From Symbiodinium natans (lineage: Eukaryota; Sar; Dinophyceae; Suessiales; Symbiodiniaceae), in NCBI GenBank assembly GCA_905221605.1, contig CAJNDS010002633.1, positions 191,001 to 255,000 on the forward strand: a DNA stretch of 64,000 nt, in the 5' to 3' direction. Both the position numbers and the translations under genes were made by a program. This document shows, one piece after another, positions 9,474 through 18,984 of this stretch (position 1 is its first letter; the number at the start of each line of letters is the position of its first letter). The notes under the pieces were generated by a model. It saw only the letters and a program-made list of their open reading frames with translations, did not search any database and was not told the origin of the DNA.

Positions 9474-9674
9474 CAGAATCCTGCAGAGAATCCCGACTTC
9501 CCGCAGAGCATCCATACCGTCTGCCCCCAGAGAATCGTTCTGTCCATAGGTGAGCTGCTGCGCAAAGCGGCCGTTTTTTTCTACGGTAGCAGAATATCAG
9601 CAATACTGTTGCACGAGAGTGCTCCCCAGCCACAGGTGCACGATAAGATTCAGCTCCAGATCTTTAGAGAGTAA
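9474..9674 (+). CDS. exon-like open frame, 66 codons to stop
   Basis: Begins right after a short CCCTAAA block at 'ccacag' and reads NPAENPDFPQSIHTVCPQ, then RIVLSIGELLRKAAVFFYGS and a polar tail ending IFRE-TAA. There is no ATG near the start, so it is best read as an exon with an internal acceptor, possibly the last exon of a gene. A minus-strand frame overlaps it but is less protein-like. The 3' side (9667-9755) holds a GGTACC-type element. Confidence 0.45.
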   Translation, partial: QNPAENPDFPQSIHTVCPQRIVLSIGELLRKAAVFFYGSRISAILLHESAPQPQVHDKIQLQIFRE

Positions 9675-9923
9675 GGGTCCCTTCTTTTGGGGTCCTCTTT
9701 AAGACGGGTGCAACTACAGTCGAGGTATAAAGCGGGGCACCCAAATTTTCCGAAAACCCCTAAACCCTAAACCCTAAACCCTAAACCCTAAACCCTAAAT
9801 CCCATATCTTTTTCTTTTGGGGGCTGGGGGTTGTGGACATCGGTGAAACCTGCACCCTGTTTAGGGTTTAGGGTTTAGGGTCTAGGGCTTAGGGTTTAGG
9901 GTTTAGGGTTTAGGGTTTAGGGA

Positions 9924-10052
9924 GACCCTTATGGCCAGCCTCCAGCAAGGATGTGGGTCATGGAGGAGCAAACCCTCTGCACGCTGCTCCGCCTCTGTCA
10001 CATCCTCTCCACCTACCCCATTGTTTGCCTGGCGGCTCGCTGCAGGGATTAG
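9924..10052 (+). CDS. exon-like island
   Basis: Reads WVMEEQTLCTLLRLCHILST then YPIVCLAARCRD before TAG. Cys/Leu-rich, helical. A cctccag acceptor lies within it near 9944 and TGCAG/GGATTAG at the right. TTTAGGG on both sides. Confidence 0.48.
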   Translation, partial: DPYGQPPARMWVMEEQTLCTLLRLCHILSTYPIVCLAARCRD

Positions 10053-10054
10053 GG

Positions 10055-10835
10055 CTTTAGGGTTTAGGGTCCAGCATCTCAAGTCCGAGCGTGGGGTTTA
10101 GGGTTTAGGGTTTAGGGTTTAGGGCTTAGGGTTTAGGGTTTAGGGCTTAGGGTTTAGGGCTTAGGGCTTAGTATTTAGAGTTTTGGTTTAGGGTTTAAGG
10201 CCCCTGAGCCCTGAATCCCAGCCCTACCAAGCCCCGAAACGATCGACCTAGACTAGGGCCGAGGGTTTGGTACGGTCTGGTACTCACTTTTTTGGCATGT
10301 GTGCCCTCAACCCCCAAGCCTCAACCCTAAACCCTAGCTTAAACCCCTAAGCCCTAACCTCTACCCCTAAACCTTACCCCCTAAACCCTCAAGCCTAAAC
10401 CCTAAACCCTCAACCCTCAAACCTCAGTTCATGGTGTCTGAGGGTTAAGAGGAGCGCAAGAAGGGGGCCCAGACTGGTCCCGGTTGTGATCTGTATTCCG
10501 CGACCCCAAGTGCGACTCTGTGAGAGAACGGGTTTGGGGCTAAGGGTTTAGGGTTTAGGTTTTGGGGTTTAGGGTTTAGAGTTTAGAGTTTAGGGTTTAG
10601 CTTAGCAACCCTGGCCCATGAACCGCGAACGTCAAGCCCTAAAACTCCTGGCGTCGGGTTTGGAGCAGCAGCACTTTCCACCCCAAGCGCTGCTTGGGGT
10701 TCAGGGTTTAGGTGCTTGGGCCCCACAAAGAGGGTCGAGGGTTTAGAGTTAGAGTTGAGGGATTAGGGTTTAGAGTTTTAGGGTTTTAGGGTTTAGGGTT
10801 TAGAGTTGAGGATTAACGGATGCTTAGGGTAAGAA
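10055..10835. repeat. degenerate telomere-like blocks, no clear gene
   Basis: G-strand blocks at 10095-10200, 10520-10600 and 10735-10815 and a degenerate C-strand block at 10315-10430. Intervening DNA (10205-10310, 10435-10520, 10605-10735) shows only short open frames. Confidence 0.75.
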
Positions 10836-10840
10836 CAGTG

Positions 10841-10963
10841 GTTTCTTCGCTTGTTCAGTGTCCCTGCGCTGATTGCTTGGAACCTGTCTTCCCAACACAT
10901 CCCAGGAATCCTTGTCGAACTCCCCAGGTCCCTACTCTACATGGCCTAGGGTCGGTGAACCGG
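10841..10963 (+). CDS. exon-like island, Cys-rich
   Basis: Reads SLVQCPCADCLEPVFPTHPR then NPCRTPQVPTLHGLGSVNR. The CPCADC spacing could bind metal but no domain is recognised. cttgttcag/TG is a possible internal acceptor. Confidence 0.4.
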
Positions 10964-11339
10964 GTTTAGGGTTTAGGGTTTAGGGTGTAGGGTTTAGGGT
11001 TTAGGGTTTAGGGTTTAGGGTTTAGGGCCCCAAAGGGGATATAAGACCCCTCAACCCTAAACCCTCAATTAACACCCAAAACCCCAAAACCGCAAAACCC
11101 TGAACCAGGGTTTGGAGTTCAGGGTTCAGGGGTTTAGGGAGCCCTCTACCTAAAGCTTCCACGTCAAAACCCCCAGCACTCAGACCCCAAGCCCGAAAAC
11201 GCCTGAGCCCGAACGACTAGTGAAGACCCTGAGTAAACCACCCCAGAATCCCAAAACCCAAACCGCTAAACCCTAAGCCCTAAACCCCTAAACCACATCT
11301 CAGGTCGGAGGTTGGACCCAGCTCCTCGCACGCAAGCCT

Positions 11340-11407
11340 AAACCCGAAACCCTAAACCCTAAACCCGAAACCCTAAACCCTAAACCCTAAACCCTAAACC
11401 CTAAAAC
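11340..11407 (-). repeat. CCCTAAA array
   Basis: About nine units with two CCCGAAA variants. Confidence 0.93.
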
Positions 11408-11410
11408 CCT

Positions 11411-11487
11411 CGGGACAGCGACCTCGTCGCTTTCCATGGGGCAGCTCTGCACGCTGCACTGAACCTAGGAGATAAGCTGTGGGGGTT
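11411..11487 (+). CDS. exon-like island
   Basis: Reads RDSDLVAFHGAALHAALNLG then DKLWG. CCCTAAA left, TTTAGGG right. Helical Ala/Leu pattern. Confidence 0.47.
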
Positions 11488-11509
11488 TCAGGGCTCAAGG
11501 TGTTAAAGT

Positions 11510-11656
11510 TTGGGTTTAGGGTTTAGGGTTTAGGGTTTAGGGTTTAGGGTTTAGGGTTTAGGGTTTAGGGTTTAGGGTTTAGGGTTTTAGGGTTTAGGGG
11601 TTCAGGGGTTCAGGGGTTTCGGGGTTTCGGTGTTTCGGGGTTTCGGGGTTTCGGGG
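11510..11656 (+). repeat. TTTAGGG array passing into TTTCGGGG
   Basis: About 11 perfect units, then TTCAGGGG and TTTCGGGG variants, each locally repeated. Confidence 0.93.
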
Positions 11657-11710
11657 TTTGGCAATGAAGGTTTGATGTTCAGAGTTCAGGGCTAAAGTGT
11701 AAGGTGCTGG

Positions 11711-11820
11711 AGCCCAGAGCAGGGACTTGTTCCCTTTTTGGGGGGCTGAGGTTCCCTTATAAGCCTCTTTTAAACCAAAAAATCCCTAAACCCTAAACCC
11801 TAAACTCTCTTGGGTCTAGG
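11711..11820. mobile_element. CTAGACCCAAGAG element, copy A, carrying CCCTAAA units
   Basis: Left end AGCCCAGAGCAGGGACTTGT, right end CTCTTGGGTCTAG. The middle (TTCCCTTATAAGCCTCTTTT, AAACCAAAAA) matches copies at 26258, 29911, 33032 and 34145, but CCCTAAA units stand where those copies have GGGCACCCTTTTATTCCTA. Confidence 0.7.
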
Positions 11821-12117
11821 AACCCTAAACCGAAACTTGTTTTGCTTTGGGGCTTCGGGTTAACGGTTGCGGTGTGAAGGACTTTTTGGCTGTTTCGTTT
11901 CGGATGCACTCAGGGGTTTGGGGGCTTTAGGGTGTTCAGGGCTCTATGGTGTGTAGGGCTTACGGTTTAGGGCTTAGGGTTTAGGGCTTAGGGTTCAGGA
12001 TCTCCAAAGAGGGATCCGAGTCTGTTTTGCAAACTACCCATACAAAGTTTGAAGCATCGAAAGCATCCAGGAATGCTAAAAAAATGCCGGCGCGATGCTC
12101 CAGGGTATTGACGTTCC

Positions 12118-12342
12118 CCAACCCTAAACCCTAAACCCTAAACCCTAAACCCTAAACCCTAAACCCTAAACCCTAAACCCTAAACCCTAAACCCTAAACC
12201 CTAAACCCTAAACCCTAAACCCTAAACCCTAAACCCTAAACCCTAAACCCTAAACCCTAAACCCTAAACCCTAAACCCTAAACCCTAAACCCTAAACCCT
12301 AAACCCTAGACCCTAGACCCTAAACCCTAAACCCTAAACCCT
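12118..12342 (-). repeat. long CCCTAAA array
   Basis: About 32 units, almost perfect, with two CCCTAGA units near the end. One of the longest C-strand blocks. Confidence 0.97.
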
Positions 12343-12425
12343 ACGCCGCTGCCCAGTTTGCCTTTGCTGAGCTTGGCCAGCAAGCTGCTCGCAGGACGCG
12401 GGCGCAGTCACCTCGAGCCGTCTAG
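12342..12425 (+). CDS. exon-like island
   Basis: Reads YAAAQFAFAELGQQAARRTR then AQSPRAV-TAG; gctgcccag/TTTGCC is a good internal acceptor. CCCTAAA left, TTTAGGG right. Possibly a C-terminal exon. Confidence 0.5.
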   Translation, partial: YAAAQFAFAELGQQAARRTRAQSPRAV

Positions 12426-12902
12426 TTTTCCACTTTTGATGTCCCTAAGGCTTTGAGGGTTTAGGGTTTAGGGTTTAGGGTGTGTTGAGCAGCACACCTT
12501 GGAAGGTTCCCCCATGTACTAACATGTACTAACAGTCCTTACTAAATTAGGGGATACTATAACCCAGCCGCATAGCTTGCATTGGTTTGGGGTTTTGGGT
12601 TTAGGGTCTAGGGTTTAGGGTTTGGGGTTTAGGGTTTAGGGTGATTTTCCTTTTGTTGGTTTTGCTCGGCCTTGCATTGATCAGTGACCGGGCCCCCACC
12701 CCTTGCTCAGAGACTGGAACCCAGGGGTGCAGGAGAGACACCTTCCCATCCCCACCGACCTTAACACTGTAAGCCCTAAATCCTAATCCCTAAGCCCTAA
12801 ACACTAGAACCCTAACCCTAAACCCCAAACCCCAAACCCTAAACCCTAAACCCGAATCCCTAAACCCTACACCCAAGCCTGGGTCCCTGCGCACGCTTGC
12901 AG

Positions 12903-12987
12903 GAAGCTCGGCAGGAGACCTGCATCTTTGCTCGGGCGTGACCGTGGCCGCTCGGTTCAGCCAAAACAGCTGCGTAAGGGACGACAG
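12903..12987 (+). CDS. exon-like island
   Basis: Acceptor cgcttgcag/G and CGACAG/GAGGTT (GA donor) enclose 85 nt reading SSAGDLHLCSGVTVAARFSQ then NSCVRDDR. CCCTAAA block left, TTTAGGG block right. Confidence 0.5.
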
Positions 12988-13192
12988 GAGGTTTAGGGTT
13001 TAGGGTTTGGGGTTTAGGGTTTAGGGTTTAGGGTTTAGGGTTTCGGGCTACTGAGGTATATAATAGGCATATGCCCCTTCTAGGGGTCCCTCCTTATGTC
13101 CCGTAAATTATAGGGTTTCGGGTGTCGTCTCCCTTCGAAGGACCTAAGCAACAGCGGGGTCCATTCTTGATCCCTCTCACCCTGTGCATTTC

Positions 13193-13290
13193 TCCAAACC
13201 CTAAACCCTAAACCCTAAACCCTAAACCCTAAACCCTAAACCCTAAACCCCAAACCCCAAACCCGAAACCCTAAACCCTAAGCCCTCAAG
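13193..13290 (-). repeat. CCCTAAA array
   Basis: About 13 units with CCCCAAA and CCCGAAA variants at its end. Confidence 0.93.
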
Positions 13291-13374
13291 CCCCTGTAAC
13301 TTGAAATCATTCAAGAGCCAAAGAAAAAACTCCTCGAAACTTCTTCGAAACTCCTCGAAACTTTCCCTGGATCT

Positions 13375-13600
13375 GAACCCTACACCGTACACCCTAAACC
13401 CTAGACCCTAGACCCTAAACCCTAAACCCCAGACCCTAGACCCTGGACCCTAGACTGTACGGCCCAAACCCCAATCCCCAAACCCCAAACCCTAAACCCT
13501 AAACCCTCAACCCGAAACCCTAAACCCTAAACCCTAAACCCTAAACCCTAAACCCTAAACCCTAAACCCTAAACCCTAAACCCTAAACCCTAAACCCTCA
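13375..13600 (-). repeat. CCCTAGA/CCCTAAA array
   Basis: Begins with CCCTAGA and CCCCAGA variants and becomes near-perfect CCCTAAA from about 13490. Confidence 0.94.
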
Positions 13601-13640
13601 CTTAAAGGTACTCTCTCAAGGCCTTGCAACGCCCCATTTT

Positions 13641-13709
13641 GAGGCCTCGATCGAAGCCGAGCTTCTGCGGCGAAGTCCCAGCTCCCAGACGCCCGGAGCC
13701 TGGGTTTAG
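13641..13709 (+). CDS. exon-like island
   Basis: Reads EASIEAELLRRSPSSQTPGA, then W before the TTTAGGG-derived TAG. CCCTAAA left, TTTAGGG right. Confidence 0.42.
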   Translation, partial: EASIEAELLRRSPSSQTPGAWV

Positions 13710-13812
13710 GGTTTAGGGTTTAGGGTTTAGGGTTTAGGGTTTAGGATTTGGGGTTTGGGATTTGGGGTTTGGGGTTTGGGGTTTAGGGTCTAGGGTGTAG
13801 GGTTTAGGGTGG
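13703..13812 (+). repeat. TTTAGGG/TTTGGGG array
   Basis: About 15 units, with a central TTTGGGG/ATTTGGG run. Confidence 0.93.
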
Positions 13813-14049
13813 GAGCCTCAGCTTGGTTTTGGCTGTGAGTGCCAGGGTTGTCAGTAACCCCAACAAGTCAACGCCAACGCCTCAAAAAGCACGTCTGTAG
13901 AATTGAAGCCCCAACCCGAACTCGGCGAAGTTCTCTGAAAAAGGCTCCAGTTTTGCGCTTACAGGATTTCGGGCCTAAACCCCAAACCCCAAACCCTAGC
14001 TAACCCTTTGGGCATCCCCAGGCGAAGCCTCAAGATGGGGGCTCACGGG

Positions 14050-14188
14050 CTTAGGGGTTCGTGGGTTTAGGGTTAGGGTTTAGGGTTTAGGGTTTAGGGT
14101 TTAGGGTTTAGGGTTTAGGGTTTAGGGTTTAGGGTTTAGGGTTTAGGGTTTAGGGTTTGGGGTTTAGGGTTTAGGGTTTAGGGCTCAG
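14050..14188 (+). repeat. TTTAGGG array
   Basis: About 19 near-perfect units. Confidence 0.96.
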
Positions 14189-14225
14189 TGTTGATTGCTT
14201 ATTGAGGGGGTTTGGGTGGAGGCAG

Positions 14226-14279
14226 CGTCGGAAGACTAACGCGGCGAAGGGCAAAGGCAAGCTGGAAAAGAAGGCCCCT
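14226..14279 (+). CDS. exon-like island, Lys-rich
   Basis: After ggaggcag the frame reads RRKTNAAKGKGKLEKKAP. Very basic, like a nucleic-acid-binding tail. TTTAGGG both sides. Confidence 0.42.
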
Positions 14280-14377
14280 GGGCTTAGGGTTTTAGGGTTT
14301 TGGGTTTAGGGTTCAGGGCTTAGGGCTTATATAGGGCTGAGGGCTTAGGGCTCAGGGCTTCGTAGTACAGTAGATGA

Positions 14378-14454
14378 ATGGTACACTTGCGCATCCGCAA
14401 CTTGTCCGTGCGCACTCCTGGGATGGCATTCCAAGCATCTCGCGATGTGCACAG
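14378..14454 (+). CDS. exon-like island with ATG
   Basis: ATG-initiated after an in-frame stop: MVHLRIRNLSVRTPGMAFQA then SRDVHR, with CACAG/GCAGAG as a possible GC donor. Could be a first exon. Confidence 0.38.
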
Positions 14455-14469
14455 GCAGAGTCTAAACCG

Positions 14470-14485
14470 GTTGACGGTTGACGGT

Positions 14486-14516
<31 letters not shown>

Positions 14517-14546
14517 CGGTTGAGGGTTGAGGGTTGAGGGTTGAGG
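14470..14546 (+). repeat. GGTTGAG variant array
   Basis: About 11 units of GGTTGAG/GGTTGACG, a uniform derivative in which the usual TTTAGGG no longer occurs. Confidence 0.9.
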
Positions 14547-14862
14547 GACTATACTTTTTTTTTGGTTCCGGGTTGATATTATAGCTGCTTATACCTACAA
14601 AGTATGTACTTTTTTTCCAGGGTCTACTCCACAGTAGGGTAAATCATATCTCCCTAATGGGGGGTGGGCGGGGGGGAGTACGACTAACGAGGGCCCGGGT
14701 TGTTGTTTCGGAACGTAGATGCCATTGCCACAGTAAGGACCCTAAACCCTAAATCCTAAACCCTAAACCCTAAACCCTAAACCCTAAACCTCCAAACCCT
14801 AAACCTCCAAACCGCAGCTTTCATGTAAACTTGTAGTTCCTTAGCAGCCGCCCACGCTGCAG

Positions 14863-14926
14863 GTGGGCAAAGGAAGCGCGCTCCAGCTTCTGGCAGTGGG
14901 TGAGGCTCACCAATCTCAAGCCCCAG
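14863..14926 (+). CDS. exon-like island
   Basis: Acceptor acgctgcag/GTG; reads VGKGSALQLLAVGEAHQSQA then P. CCCTAAA left, TTTAGGGG-type right. Confidence 0.42.
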
Positions 14927-14929
14927 GGG

Positions 14930-15106
14930 TTTAGGGTTTAGGGGTTGAGGGGTTGAGGGGTTTGGGGGTTTGGGCGTTTGGGGGTTTAGAGGTTTAGGGG
15001 TTTAGGGTTTCGTTTACGGGTTTAGGGGTTTTGGGGGATTGGGGGTTTGGGGGTCTAGGGGTTTGGAGGTTTAGGGGTTTGGGGGTTTAGGGGTTGAGGG
15101 TCGAGG
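14930..15106 (+). repeat. TTTAGGGG/TTTGGGGG variant array
   Basis: Eight-base units with an extra G, irregularly mixing A and G at position four. Confidence 0.9.
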
Positions 15107-15368
15107 GCTGGGCAATCCCCAACCCCAAGCCAAATAGGGGTCTCAGAGACCACCCCAAAGACTCAGCAAGCCTTTTCGAAACTGTTTCTTTCATGTCTGT
15201 GAAGGGTTTAGGGTTAAGGGTTTAGGGTTTAAGGTTTAGGGTGTAGGGTTTAGGATTTAGGGTTTCGGGATTAGGGTTTAGGTGTAGGGTTTAGGGGACT
15301 CAAGATGTACACGCGACCTGGCCCCTCCAAAAGACATTGAAGATGACAAACGGACGCGGCTGGAGAAA

Positions 15369-15623
15369 ATGTCTTGCAGCCTGTTCTACCCCTCTCCTCC
15401 TTTTCAGGCCGGGCCAGCTTCTCCGATGCTTTTCGAAAGGAGCCCCATCTACGAATCTACGGGTACACCCGCAACCCTGGGTTTCGGGGTTTATGGTGTG
15501 CCAGATGGAAGCGCACTGTGTGAGCGCGCACCAGTCTTCAGACCTCCGGTGCCTTGCTGGCACCCATCAGCTGGACAACGGCCTGTCTCTGCTCGGCCGC
15601 TGAACCAGGTCCTTTCTGAGTAG
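15369..15623 (+). CDS. hypothetical open frame, first of an in-frame pair, 84 aa
   Basis: ATG-started frame (MSCSLFYPSPPFQAGP...) rich in Pro, Ser and Ala, with MLFERSPIYESTGTPAT in the middle and ending NQVLSE-TAG. The next open frame starts 18 nt after this TAG in the same reading frame, so the two may be one protein split by a stop, or an upstream frame ending in an intron whose acceptor is the 'gagtag' at the stop. An overlapping frame (15337-15603) is the alternative. Unrecognised. Confidence 0.35.
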   Translation: MSCSLFYPSPPFQAGPASPMLFERSPIYESTGTPATLGFGVYGVPDGSALCERAPVFRPPVPCWHPSAGQRPVSARPLNQVLSE

Positions 15624-15641
15624 ATTTGCTTTGCATCCTCA

Positions 15642-15881
15642 ATGGCTGTGTGGCTGAACGACTGGGAGCAGTCGTGGATCCTGGAGCAGATCAAGAGTTG
15701 GACTGCCCAGGAATGGTCCGACTGGTACCGTAGTCTTCCAGCTCATGAGCAGGACTGGTGGGAGGCTGCAGCTCAGAGCCACCCGGATCTGTTCACGCGG
15801 CCAGCTGGTGTCCCATCTTCAAGTCGGCCCGGTTTTGTGAAGTTCCCCGCTAAGCCCTCAAGCCTCAACCCCAAACCCTAA
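15642..15881 (+). CDS. hypothetical Trp-rich protein segment, 79 aa
   Basis: ATG-started frame with eight tryptophans in its first 44 residues (WLNDWEQSWILEQIKSW, EWSDWYRSLPAHEQDWW), then AAAQSHPDLFTRPAGVPSSS and a basic Pro-rich tail. The regular W spacing suggests an amphipathic helical domain, but no family is recognised. The last residues (SLNPKP) come from the CCCTAAA block that follows, so the real exon probably ends near 15850. Composition and codon use look genuinely coding. Confidence 0.5.
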   Translation: MAVWLNDWEQSWILEQIKSWTAQEWSDWYRSLPAHEQDWWEAAAQSHPDLFTRPAGVPSSSRPGFVKFPAKPSSLNPKP

Positions 15882-15999
15882 ACCCTAAGGTTTAGGGGTA
15901 AGGGTTTAGGGTTAGCGGCTGAAGCCAAAGCTTCAAGGGTTTAGGGCCCGGGTTTGTTCTATGTGTCCCTGGAGGACGCGAGATACCTCGCCAGGGCAC

Positions 16000-16530
16000 C
16001 CTAAACCCTAAGCCCTAAAACCGGTCCGTTCGTGGAGGTCCGCCCATGCCTGCCTCCCTTATCCATCCATCCGCCTACCCGCCCCATCCCCCCCGTCCCC
16101 GCCGCCACAACGAGCTTTGCTCGGGAGTATCCTCTTCCGAACTTTACACTTCTTGGGCTTTGCCATTTTGTGCCAGGATGCCCAGTCGTACCCTAATTCC
16201 CTGTCCTGTTCTTAGGACACTGGGCAGCCCAGTGTAGCAATTGTAGGAACACTGTTGACAATTTCTCTTTGTTGCTTGTTGGAGAAGTAAAGGAAGTAAC
16301 GATCCAACAGGAGGATTCAACCTGCAGGAAATTGGAACTTGTAAAGCACATTCTTGCGGGGGAGAGGAGTAGTGTACATAATTCCTTATAGGCTAACCTT
16401 TTGGTCCACTAAAACACCGACAAGTAAACTAGCCCTGTTTTCACCTACAGCGCTCATTAAAGTTTAGGGTTTAGTCCCTCACCCTTCAACTCCGAAGCGC
16501 TCATCCAAAGGCCGTATAGGCCTCATACGA
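16000..16530. other. array-poor stretch, coding status unclear
   Basis: ATG-started frame 16046-16237 (63 codons, Pro/Ser/His-rich) is possible but unconvincing. 16240-16480 is AT-richer with no repeats and no long frame. Short TTTAGGG near 16462. Confidence 0.4.
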
Positions 16531-16668
16531 GAAACCCTAAACCCTAAACCCTAAACCCTAAACCCTAAACCCTAAACCCTAAACCCTAAACCCTAAACCC
16601 TAAACCCTAAACCCTAAACCCTAAACCCTAAAACCCTAAAACCCTAAAACCCTAAACCCTAAACCCGC
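16531..16668 (-). repeat. CCCTAAA array
   Basis: About 19 units, ending with four CCCTAAAA units. Confidence 0.96.
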
Positions 16669-16754
16669 AGCTCCCAACCCTTCAACCCTTAAGCCCTCAA
16701 CACCCGGACCACAGGATGACTTTCCGGCGCAGGCTCCTGAGGCCGGTTGGGGTT

Positions 16755-17000
16755 CAGGGAGGTTTAGGGTTTAGGGTTTAGGGTTTAGGGTTTAGGGTGC
16801 AGGGTTTCGAGGTTTAGGGTTTAGGGTTTCGAGGTTTAGAGGTTTACAGGTTTAGAGGTTTAGAGGTTTAGAGGTGTAGAGGTGTAGGGGTGTAGGGGTT
16901 AGGGTTTATATAGGGGGGTTTTCGGGGGGTTATGTGGGGTTTAGGCGGTTTGTAGAGGTTAGGGTTTAGCGCGGTTTTCGGGGGGTTATGTGGGGTTTAG
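16755..17000 (+). repeat. TTTAGGG array decaying into TTTAGAGG and longer period
   Basis: Perfect TTTAGGG, then TTTAGAGG units, then two copies of a longer unit built on GGTTTTCGGGGGGTTATGTG (16917 and 16973). Confidence 0.85.
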
Positions 17001-17004
17001 CGAG

Positions 17005-17300
17005 TGTGGGGGCTGCAAATGTTTTCAAAGAGGGGGGGAGGCCGCCAGGTCCTTAAAGGCAGTACTGTAATCCCTGTTGAGGACTGTTAGTTTTAGGGGG
17101 AACATCGAATCACATACAGGGTGTATGGGGGATATGAGTTCCCTCATTCCCTATTAAGAACCCAGGAGGCTAAAGCCCCAAACCGTTCCAAACTTGAAGG
17201 GTTACTAGGATTTGATCCCTGACAGGGACAAGCTTTAGCTGCCCCCAGCTGTACCCAAAAATCCCAAACCAGACACCCTATATACACCCTAACTGGACTA
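17005..17300. other. no gene seen
   Basis: Unique sequence with short open frames only; contains GGGTGTATGGGGGATATG and CCCTATATACACCC, pieces typical of the palindromic elements elsewhere. Confidence 0.5.
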
Positions 17301-17352
17301 AACCGAAACCCGAAACCCTAAACCCTAAACCCTAAACCCTAGACCCTAAACC

Positions 17353-17440
17353 CTCCAAAAGGCCTTTCTCGACCGGGAGCGGTCCCGGTTCTTCCGTCTT
17401 GCTGGGGGCGGCCTGGGTTCGGCTGAGCTGCCCCGAGAGG
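17353..17440 (+). CDS. exon-like island
   Basis: Reads LQKAFLDRERSRFFRLAGGG then LGSAELPREE, ending at GAGAG/GAGGGG before a poly-G run (17442-17460). CCCTAAA left, TTTAGGG right. Confidence 0.5.
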
Positions 17441-17747
17441 AGGGGGGGGGGGGGGGGGGGCTGCAGGGGTTTGGGGTTTAGGGTTTAGGGTTTTTTTTTT
17501 GTTTTTTGGGTTTTTGGGTTGGGTTTAGAGTGTAGGGTTGTTTGGGTTTGGCGATTGGCGTTTAGGGTTTAGGGTTTTGGGGTGTTGGGGTGTTGGGGTG
17601 TTGGGGTTTAGGGTTTAGGGTAGGTTGAAAACATCCAACTTGCCCATATTCTGAATACAGGAGGAGGGGCTGGCATGCTGACGGCACCATGTGCTTCTCG
17701 AAAGGTTCCAAGAATGCTTGCAAGGCAATCGAAGGCAGGAGCTGTAC

Positions 17748-17900
17748 CCTAAACCTAAACCCCCTAAACCCCCTAAACCCCCTAAACCCCCTAAACCCCC
17801 TAAACCCCCCCTAAACCCCCTAAACCCCCTAAACCCCCTAAACCCCCTAAACCCCCTAAACCCCCTAAACCCCCTAAACCCCCTAAACCCCCTAAACCCG
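17748..17900 (-). repeat. CCCCTAAA variant array
   Basis: About 18 eight-base units, very uniform. The extra C removes the all-frame stop pattern, so both strands are open (Pro-Lys or Gly-Phe-Arg repeats); these frames are not genes. Confidence 0.95.
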
Positions 17901-17969
17901 AAACACAAAACTATAAGCCCTAAGCCCTAAGCCCAAGAGCTATGAGTTCAGCCTCAGACCGGACTTCAA

Positions 17970-18355
17970 TGATACTTTCGTTTTATGGTTTCCATACGAT
18001 TTGGATACGATTCTGATGCGGCGGCTGGATACGACTTTCGTATTCCGGCCTGCAGCCGATACGATTTCAATGCAATTTCATTACGATTTGGGCAATACGG
18101 CCCATACCTACCCATGTACGAGTCCAATACATTGTTAATACGGTGCAGTACGATTTCAATACTGTTCTGGAAACACAGGCGGAAATCAAAACAAGCAACA
18201 AACAAACAAGTATGAAATCGCATTCGGGAGTATATAGAAATCGCATTGAGGGTCGAATCGGTAAATGTATCGAGGGGCGCATTGAAACAAGAGCTGTTCA
18301 GTGGGTTCGGATTTCAACATCGTAATGAAACCGTATTGAAACCATATCCAGACAC
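17970..18355. repeat. foldback region of degenerate ATACGATTT units
   Basis: The left half repeats versions of CATACGATTTGGATACGATT, the right half the complement (CGTAATGAAACCGTATTGAAA). Both strands therefore show CGATTTCAAT-like words, giving a long imperfect inverted repeat of about 380 bp. Overlapping frames of 60-85 codons on both strands follow from it. Confidence 0.65.
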
Positions 18356-18396
18356 TCCAAGCCGGGCCCGCACCACAGGCCAACTAGAAACTCATG

Positions 18397-18476
18397 GCCC
18401 TAAACCCTAAACCCCAAACCCTAAACCCTAAACCCTAAACCTAAACCCTAAACCCCAAACCCTAAACCCTAAACCC
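18397..18476 (-). repeat. CCCTAAA array
   Basis: About 11 units with a few CCCCAAA. Confidence 0.93.
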
Positions 18477-18547
18477 ATTGTGGGTAACTTGGGTTGTACC
18501 TGCTACCTGTAAGGACAACCTGAGCCTTGTAAGCTCTGATCGTACAG

Positions 18548-18594
18548 GACGGAGCCCCCCGCCTGGATGCTGCCCTGGATGATCGCGAGGAGAG
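18548..18594 (+). CDS. exon-like island with clear splice sites
   Basis: Acceptor tcgtacag/G and donor GAGAG/GTTGAG enclose 47 nt reading DGAPRLDAALDDREE plus a split Arg codon. Acidic helical. CCCTAAA left, TTTAGGG right. Confidence 0.52.
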
Positions 18595-18599
18595 GTTGA

Positions 18600-18705
18600 G
18601 GGGGTTTAGGGTTTAGGGTTTAGGGAACAGGGTTTAGGGTTTAGGGTTTAGGGTTTAGGGTTTAGGGTTTAGGGTTTAGGGTTTAGGGTTTAGGGTTTAG
18701 GTCTA
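18600..18705 (+). repeat. TTTAGGG array
   Basis: About 14 units starting six bases after a putative donor. Confidence 0.95.
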
Positions 18706-18861
18706 GGGCTTCAGGGTTTGCTGCGGTTTGCTAGCGGATTCCATAGTGGAAAAGCTCAATAGATTAACCTTGAACGCCCTAGAGCCCTAATTAAACCCTA
18801 GCTAAACCCTACCCACCTCCTACCCCCCCCCCCCCACCCCTAACTCCCTGAAACTTTGCAG

Positions 18862-18891
18862 GAGGAGGTTCAGAAGCGCTTGGTGGTGTGA
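18862..18891 (+). CDS. exon-like micro-island
   Basis: Acceptor actttgcag/GAG; reads EEVQKRLVV-TGA, or the exon stops at a GTGGTG donor. A C run lies at 18822-18836. Confidence 0.3.
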   Translation, partial: EEVQKRLVV

Positions 18892-18984
18892 GCCTTAGGG
18901 GAGCTTGACTGTATCTGGCTTCGCACTTGGTTCCGCGTCAGAAGCGAAGACACTGAAATGAATGACAAGATTCCAACCTCGAAG

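Noticed and set aside
18067-18383. Several 60-85 codon frames on both strands
   Set aside because: They follow from the ATACGATTT foldback; mirror frames on both strands and no protein-like composition.
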